Positions 52,152-56,664 of a stretch of DNA of 56,664 nt are shown in pieces. Source of the stretch: Rhodobacter sp. (lineage in GTDB: Bacteria; Pseudomonadota; Alphaproteobacteria; Rhodobacterales; Rhodobacteraceae). The notes beneath the pieces were generated by a model. That model ran no database searches. It was not told the origin of the DNA and was given only the letters and a program-made list of their open reading frames with translations. Where the stretch lies: assembly GCA_030065095.1 (NCBI GenBank), contig JASJDP010000032.1:1-56664 (forward strand). The letters are read 5' to 3'. The position numbers and the translations under genes are program-made. The stretch's first letter is position 1. Each line of letters opens with the position of its first letter.

Positions 52152-53923
52152 CACACACCCGCGTTGAAGTAGGCGGCCCGCCAGTCAAACCACCCGGCCC
52201 CGAAATCGAGCCATGCCCGAAACTTGAGCCCAAGGGTGGACCACGCCTCGCTGCGCTGGATTTGGACGCCCTGTGCCGAGCTGAGGTAGCCATATTGCAG
52301 ACCAGCAATTCGGCCCGGATCGGCGAAGACGTAGAAACTGGCGTCGGTGATCCGGGGTTCCACCAAAAGGCCGAGCTTCGAAGTGAAGGGGTTCACGTCG
52401 TCCACGGTCGCGGCGTAAATGCTGGCCAAGACTTGCTCTGCGGTGGTTTCCAGCTCCGGGCCGACCAGCAAGTATTTGGGCGTCACGTTGATGAGCGTCG
52501 CGCCGTCGAGCCCCTTGAAGGCGCGCATTGCCTTCCGTGCGGCGTCGAGCGCAGCCACGTCCAGCGTAGTGCCAGCGCCCGCGATGTTGCCCCGGGTCGC
52601 GTCGAAGACGGCCGTGCCGTCGCTCAGGTTCGGGTTTCCCGTGACCAAAGCCAGCAGAATGTCGGCTTCGGTCTGCGCGGCCGCTTCGCCGAAGGCCGAA
52701 GTCATGTCGCCGAGCATTCCCAGATCGTCGTCGATCAGCAGCTTGCGGCTGACGTTCAGTCCGGCGGCATAAGTCCCCAGTTGCATCGTCTCTCCGTTTT
52801 CCGCGCGGGTGACGTGCTTGATCTCACCGGACTCGTCCAGTTCCTGAAGTCGGCCCAGTTCGCCGAGCCGGATGCTGGCGGCCGTCTTGAAGCTGGACAG
52901 CGACCGCTGACGGCCGAGCGACTTCAGCGGCGAGCTGGCGGCTTGATAGCTGGCCAGTGCGGTTTTGTTCATCGCGTTGCTGACCAGTGTCGGGAAGTCC
53001 GACGTGGTGTGCTCGCCCGCCCGCGTGAAGACCTCATCGGCACTCATACCTCGCGTAGAGACGCCGCAGCGGGCGAGCGAGTCCCGGGCCATGTCCAACA
53101 TCGACATGGCCATGTAGCTGCGGACCTCGGGCTTGGGCTCGCCGCCAGCCATGCGGATGTGCAGAGCATCGCTGGCGCGATCAAGGATCACGGCCGGGTC
53201 TTCGGCCGAGCTGTGGACCCGGATGATCGGCCGCGAGCGGCGTTGTTCGTCCAGCGCGTCGAAGATCGCCGCCTTCGCGGCGGTCAGATCGGCGTTCTGG
53301 TCAATCAGCTGATCGGCGATCTCTGCTCCAAGCCCAGCGGAACGGACCAGCCCGCGAATGTCGGCGCGGCGTTGGGTTTCGGCCTCTTCAAGCGTCGGGG
53401 TTTCAATGACTTCTTGCGGCATGGCGGGACTCCTTTGCTCGTGCCTCAGACGGGCCGTTGGATCGGCCGGGTTGCTGGTCAAAGTGACCTCGGTTAACCG
53501 CCAGCCGGTCGGACTTTTAACCCGCCCCTGCGGTGTGGATTGTTCGGTCCATCCGGTCACGCGGTATCCGATGGACACACCGCTGACCGTGCCATCCGCG
53601 ATCCGCTGCCGGATCGGCTCTGCATCTTCGGCGGAAGTCAGCTCTAGGACGGCAACGACAGACGCGCCTTCCACGGCAACGGACCTCACCCGGCCGATCT
53701 GGTCACGCACCGTCGCGGTTCGGTGACTGTCGAGAACGGGCAATCCTTCGACGGCCGATAAGTCCAACGTGTCGGCGGTCAGAATTTCGAGAAACGGGCC
53801 ACGGGCGTCCCGGCGCTGGACGGGCGTCGAGGTTGCGACCACGGCTGAGACGGTGCGAGTCTTGGGATCAAAGCTGTTCGGCCGCGTCATCGCGGCGCGG
53901 GTCATTGTGGCATCAAGCGGCAT
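52151..53923 (-). CDS. Prohead protease-major capsid protein fusion
   Basis: A 590-aa protein. Residues 1-165 are a prohead (S78-type) serine protease with the likely catalytic histidine in LPVLDSHRTATVR and serine in GTVSGVSIGYRVTGW. Residues about 270-590 are a Mu gpT-like/HK97-fold capsid domain (LNVSRKLLIDDDLGML ... FYVFADPGRIAGLQYGYLSS). A linker rich in charged residues (about 170-260) probably acts as scaffold and is cut. The start at 53923 overlaps the portal stop by 11 bp. Confidence 0.82.
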   Translation of the reverse strand: MPLDATMTRAAMTRPNSFDPKTRTVSAVVATSTPVQRRDARGPFLEILTADTLDLSAVEGLPVLDSHRTATVRDQIGRVRSVAVEGASVVAVLELTSAEDAEPIRQRIADGTVSGVSIGYRVTGWTEQSTPQGRVKSPTGWRLTEVTLTSNPADPTARLRHEQRSPAMPQEVIETPTLEEAETQRRADIRGLVRSAGLGAEIADQLIDQNADLTAAKAAIFDALDEQRRSRPIIRVHSSAEDPAVILDRASDALHIRMAGGEPKPEVRSYMAMSMLDMARDSLARCGVSTRGMSADEVFTRAGEHTTSDFPTLVSNAMNKTALASYQAASSPLKSLGRQRSLSSFKTAASIRLGELGRLQELDESGEIKHVTRAENGETMQLGTYAAGLNVSRKLLIDDDLGMLGDMTSAFGEAAAQTEADILLALVTGNPNLSDGTAVFDATRGNIAGAGTTLDVAALDAARKAMRAFKGLDGATLINVTPKYLLVGPELETTAEQVLASIYAATVDDVNPFTSKLGLLVEPRITDASFYVFADPGRIAGLQYGYLSSAQGVQIQRSEAWSTLGLKFRAWLDFGAGWFDWRAAYFNAGV

Positions 53924-55292
53924 CGGGAGACTCCTTTGCGTAGAAGGTCAGGCCCAGCTCAGCTTCGCGGGCGCGGTCTGCGGCAATCTCCGCGTCCAGC
54001 TCGGCGACGTTCCAGCCCAGCGATGCGACGGCCTGACGGCGGCTGGTGAGCCCCAGACGAAGCGCGGTTTCGGCCGCGCCCATGTCCTTTTCGGGGTCCA
54101 CCTGCATCGGGCGCGGCGGCAGCCATTCGACCTTCAGAGCTGAGTCCAGGTCTTCCACGTCCAGCCGCTCGGCAAGGTATTCGTCGGTCACGAAGCGGCG
54201 GAAAATCGGGTCCAGAAATTGGGGGGCAAGCGTGTGGTAGACGAATTGTTCGACCTTGGCCCGGAACGGTAGCAGACCCGCTCGGAGCGAGCTGTAGTTG
54301 GCTTGGCTCAGGTCGCCGTCCACAAGGTGCTGCGGCACGCCGAGCCCGGCGGCGATCTGGCCAAGCGTCAGCTTGGCGAAGGCGATCTGTTCCTTGGCCT
54401 GTTCGGGGCTGGCGAATTTCACATCGGTCCCGCCGGGCAGGACGCGCATGACGCCGGGTTCCAGAGAAATGTCGGTCAGGCCGTCCGCGTCGGGGAAGGC
54501 TTGCGCGGCCCCGCCCATGTTGGAATGGTCCACCACGAAGCCCGCGAACATCGCCGAGATTTTCAGGCCCACCAGCGTTGCGTCCAGTGCTTGATCCAGT
54601 TCATTGACGGTTAGCAGGATCGGGGCGAGCGCTGAGATGCCCCGGACTTGCCCCGGGCCGAGAGGTCGGAAGATGTGGAGCATGGAGTCGGCCGAGACAA
54701 TGACCGGGTCCGTCGCCGCCGGATACAGATCGGTCGGACGCTGGGGGCGGACGGTGTAGGCACGCCGCGTGCCGTCGTTGTTGAAGTGAATCCCGGCGGC
54801 CACGTAGCCGTCGCTCAGTTCGCGGGTGTCCGACTCATCAATGAACTCGGCGGGCAGCTGCCGCCACACCGTGCGACCGTCGCGCGCCTCGGCCACAAAG
54901 AACGCCTCGCCGTCCACCAGCTCGGCAAGCACCGCAGCAGCGGTCATGCCGCGAAAATCGGTGCGCCCCTCTGCGTCCAGATCGGCGGCATAGAACAGCG
55001 AGTCGATCTGCGCGGCCACGTCGCGATCCGGGTAAGCCGAGTTGGCTTCTATCCCCGCCCCAACGGATTCTGCGACAATCGCGTCCACCCCGTTTCGGAC
55101 GTATCCGTTATTGGCGTAGGCGTGCCGCGCGCGTGCCCGGACAGTCGGCCCCGCCGCCAGCGTCTCGGCCCCGTGTGAGCCGAAGTGCCGCCCAAAGGAC
55201 TCACCGCGACGCGATCCAGCCGCCGCGTCGAAGCTGCGGCGGCCGGTCGGTTCGGGTCGTGTCCGACGGAGTAGGCGGGACCAGAAAGCCAT
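53913..55292 (-). CDS. Phage portal protein, lambda family
   Basis: A 459-aa portal protein with conserved stretches RARARHAYANNGYVRNGVDAIV, LHIFRPLGPGQVRGISALAP and the C-terminal GVPQHLVDGDLSQANYSSLRAG. It forms the dodecamer ring at one capsid corner for DNA entry and exit. Lambda-type portals are usually about 500 aa, so it is slightly short. Directly upstream is a gene of unknown function, not terminase. Confidence 0.85.
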   Translation of the reverse strand: MAFWSRLLRRTRPEPTGRRSFDAAAGSRRGESFGRHFGSHGAETLAAGPTVRARARHAYANNGYVRNGVDAIVAESVGAGIEANSAYPDRDVAAQIDSLFYAADLDAEGRTDFRGMTAAAVLAELVDGEAFFVAEARDGRTVWRQLPAEFIDESDTRELSDGYVAAGIHFNNDGTRRAYTVRPQRPTDLYPAATDPVIVSADSMLHIFRPLGPGQVRGISALAPILLTVNELDQALDATLVGLKISAMFAGFVVDHSNMGGAAQAFPDADGLTDISLEPGVMRVLPGGTDVKFASPEQAKEQIAFAKLTLGQIAAGLGVPQHLVDGDLSQANYSSLRAGLLPFRAKVEQFVYHTLAPQFLDPIFRRFVTDEYLAERLDVEDLDSALKVEWLPPRPMQVDPEKDMGAAETALRLGLTSRRQAVASLGWNVAELDAEIAADRAREAELGLTFYAKESPDAA

Positions 55293-55294
55293 GC

Positions 55295-55924
55295 TTAATT
55301 CGCGATCTCGCGCTCCCGGGTCAGGTGGATCAGAATGTCGTCAACGGACGTGACGAACGCTGACCGCACGCTGTATTGTTCGGGGTCGAGCCGGAATCGG
55401 GTCACGCCCTCGGTATCCTGCCGCCCGAGGCGACAGTCGAAGGTCAATGTCCCCCTATCCATCTGGCGGCACGTCCTGATCTCGAAGCTGAAGCCTCGTT
55501 TCCCGTGGAGGAATGAATAGAGCGCGAAGGCGGCGGGGGATCGTGGCGCGAAGTGTTCAGCATTGCCTTCGCGGATCGCCTCTTCAGTCAGAGAAAGATC
55601 GTCTGCGTTCCATGCGTTGAGCGTGTGCGACACTTTTTGGCGCAGGCTCTTATCGGAAAATGCCGCCTCAGCGACACGGTGCAGAACGGCCGCGATCAAC
55701 AGTTGGTCGGCCCGGTAGAGGTAAGGCTTCAGGCCGGTTCTGAGCCGGGTATAGGGATGAACCAGCCCGTTGGTGGCGCAGTTCCGAAAGAACACCGATG
55801 CTTTGTTGAGTGGAAGGCCCGGCTCGGCGAGCGCACGGGCTGCGGCGTCAGTGGTAATGCCTTTCTGATCGGCATCAATTTCTGGAACGAAGAATGGTCC
55901 GCCGTAGGCATCGTGTTCGGACAT
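55295..55924 (-). CDS. Protein of unknown function before the portal gene
   Basis: A 209-aa protein starting MSEHDAYGGPFFVPEIDADQ. Residues 25-60 (TTDAAARALAEPGLPLNKASVFFRN) look like a winged helix or phage regulator N-terminus; the rest is mixed alpha/beta without motifs I recognise. I start at 55924 because the frame upstream lies in the divergent promoter region. It ends two bases before the portal start. It is neither a large nor a small terminase by any motif I can see. Confidence 0.6.
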   Translation of the reverse strand: MSEHDAYGGPFFVPEIDADQKGITTDAAARALAEPGLPLNKASVFFRNCATNGLVHPYTRLRTGLKPYLYRADQLLIAAVLHRVAEAAFSDKSLRQKVSHTLNAWNADDLSLTEEAIREGNAEHFAPRSPAAFALYSFLHGKRGFSFEIRTCRQMDRGTLTFDCRLGRQDTEGVTRFRLDPEQYSVRSAFVTSVDDILIHLTREREIAN

Positions 55925-56152
55925 TTCGTGGTCTCCATGCGGTCTGGGTGATTCTGCTAAACGATACAGGTAGCTCGTCTTGCCCGGAAGCCGTGACAAA
56001 AAGTTGCCTATGTTTTCTGTTACTTGACTCCAATCTATCAAATTGGTTAGCCCGAGGATATCGGCGACAAATGCCCGCCGATGCTCCTGTGGCACGGGAG
56101 GGGGCTGGCAATGGTGTCGCTGGCCCCCTTCATCCGAAACGAGGGACAACTC

Positions 56153-56380
56153 ATGCAGCACTTCTTGAACCGACACGAGAGGGCGCTCCAACTCGCCCGC
56201 ATCGGGATGCACTACTGCTCGCTTGAAGGGGCTTCCGTGGCGGCATGGCGGGAAGCGGTTCGCGAAATTTGCCGACGCGAAGGTGTGCCACAGCCCGAGG
56301 ACGTGCTGGCATGGGTGTCAAGTGGCACGGCCAGCGATGCAGACGTGGACGATTGGAGCAAGACTTTCAGAGTCGGCTAG
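56153..56380 (+). CDS. Small protein of unknown function
   Basis: A 75-aa acidic, helical protein (MQHFLNRHERALQLARIGMH ...) with GAGGGA correctly spaced before the ATG. It diverges from the capsid module and may be part of an element regulatory or early operon. The family is unknown to me. Confidence 0.5.
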   Translation: MQHFLNRHERALQLARIGMHYCSLEGASVAAWREAVREICRREGVPQPEDVLAWVSSGTASDADVDDWSKTFRVG

Positions 56381-56453
56381 AGGCACGTTTGGTCGCTTGC
56401 CGAAAGGAAGGCGAAATCCTACTGTCCCTCACAACCTAATGTGAGGAAAACCG

Positions 56454-56612
56454 GTGAAAAAGATCATCTCCATAGGAATTGAACTTGCAACGGACGCCGT
56501 TGAACAAGTCGGACTCCGCTCCAATGCCTCACTACTTGATTGGGATATTGTTCTTTTTCGGCCGAACTCAAATTGGAATAGCCCCCTGAAGGTGGTCCGC
56601 CCACTGGGATAG
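56454..56612 (+). CDS. 52-aa frame, possibly a truncated gene
   Basis: A GTG-started frame encoding MKKIISIGIELATDAVEQVG with SNASLLDWDIVLFRP. This reads like the N-terminus of a longer protein, ending early at a TAG; a frameshift or nonsense change could have cut it. A new gene begins 28 bp downstream. The GC content is lower than in the chromosome part. Confidence 0.4.
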   Translation: MKKIISIGIELATDAVEQVGLRSNASLLDWDIVLFRPNSNWNSPLKVVRPLG

Positions 56613-56640
56613 GAATATCCTGTTTTAGGAGGACCCGAGA

Positions 56641-56664
56641 ATGGCTGGGAAGCGAGACAAGCCC
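56641..56664 (+). CDS. Start of a gene cut by the window edge
   Basis: ATG with a good ribosome site (TTTTAGGAGGACCCGAGA upstream), encoding MAGKRDKP before the window ends. No function can be inferred. Confidence 0.4.

Larger units (their letters stand above)
50183..56664. mobile_element. Integrated element at tRNA-Phe (capsid-encoding satellite or reduced prophage), incomplete at window edge
   Basis: The region starts at the tRNA and runs off the right edge. In minus direction it encodes an unknown protein, portal, protease-capsid fusion, gpW-like connector, cement-like protein, AlpA-like excisionase and tyrosine integrase, closely spaced. Two small genes face the other way beyond 56153. 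No terminase or tail genes are present in 6.5 kb, and terminase is missing from its usual place before the portal gene. The right attachment site is outside the window. Confidence 0.75.

Overview
The window reads as chromosomal DNA of a high-GC alphaproteobacterium, most likely a marine Rhodobacteraceae (Roseobacter-group) member. The evidence is the SoeABC-type sulfite dehydrogenase, the ethylmalonyl-CoA pathway lyases next to sdh and mdh, the DgcN/DgcA D-glutamate pair, a RamB/ScfR-like regulator, tripartite tricarboxylate (TTT) transport, and many 4-bp stop/start overlaps. This is inference from gene content; no 16S or marker alignment was possible.

Layout. (1) 1-845: an IS5-family (IS427-like) insertion sequence sits in the TAG stop codon of a DUF1989 gene. 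(2) 843-7650, minus strand: DUF1989 gene, soeC, soeB, soeA and cysG, i.e. cytoplasmic sulfite oxidation beside siroheme synthesis. (3) 7925-14250, plus strand: an M19 dipeptidase followed by a complete dipeptide-type ABC transporter. (4) 14385-21597: a RamB/ScfR-like regulator divergent from a TTT transporter (SBP, TctB, TctA), an AAE3/oxalate-CoA-ligase-like synthetase and a ketopantoate-reductase-like enzyme; this looks like uptake and CoA activation of an organic acid. (5) 21655-27590, minus strand: a Pat-like acyl-CoA synthetase/GNAT protein with an FNR-like box upstream, then a D-amino-acid aminotransferase, dgcA and dgcN for D-glutamate catabolism. (6) 27895-40184: central carbon metabolism, with mcl1, sdhCDA plus two small lipoproteins plus sdhB, mesaconyl-CoA hydratase (mch), malyl-CoA thioesterase (mcl2), NnrU, TauE/SafE and mdh, closed by a strong terminator.

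(7) 40272-49464 looks accessory: a secreted protein of unknown function, a Rap1a/Tai-like protein, and a compact locus made of a periplasmic dodecaheme c-type cytochrome, a divergent Crp/Fnr regulator with a cysteine-rich N-terminus, and ccmF-ccmH-ccmI. Two Crp/Fnr-like dyads lie in the divergent region. I cannot assign this cytochrome to a known multiheme enzyme family, and it is the best candidate here for an undescribed respiratory system.

(8) 50108-56664: tRNA-Phe(GAA) followed by an integrated element running off the right edge: tyrosine integrase, AlpA-like excisionase, capsid cement-like protein, gpW-like connector, a prohead protease-major capsid fusion and a portal protein. No terminase lies beside the portal, and divergent small genes follow. 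A capsid-encoding phage satellite or a reduced prophage would both fit.
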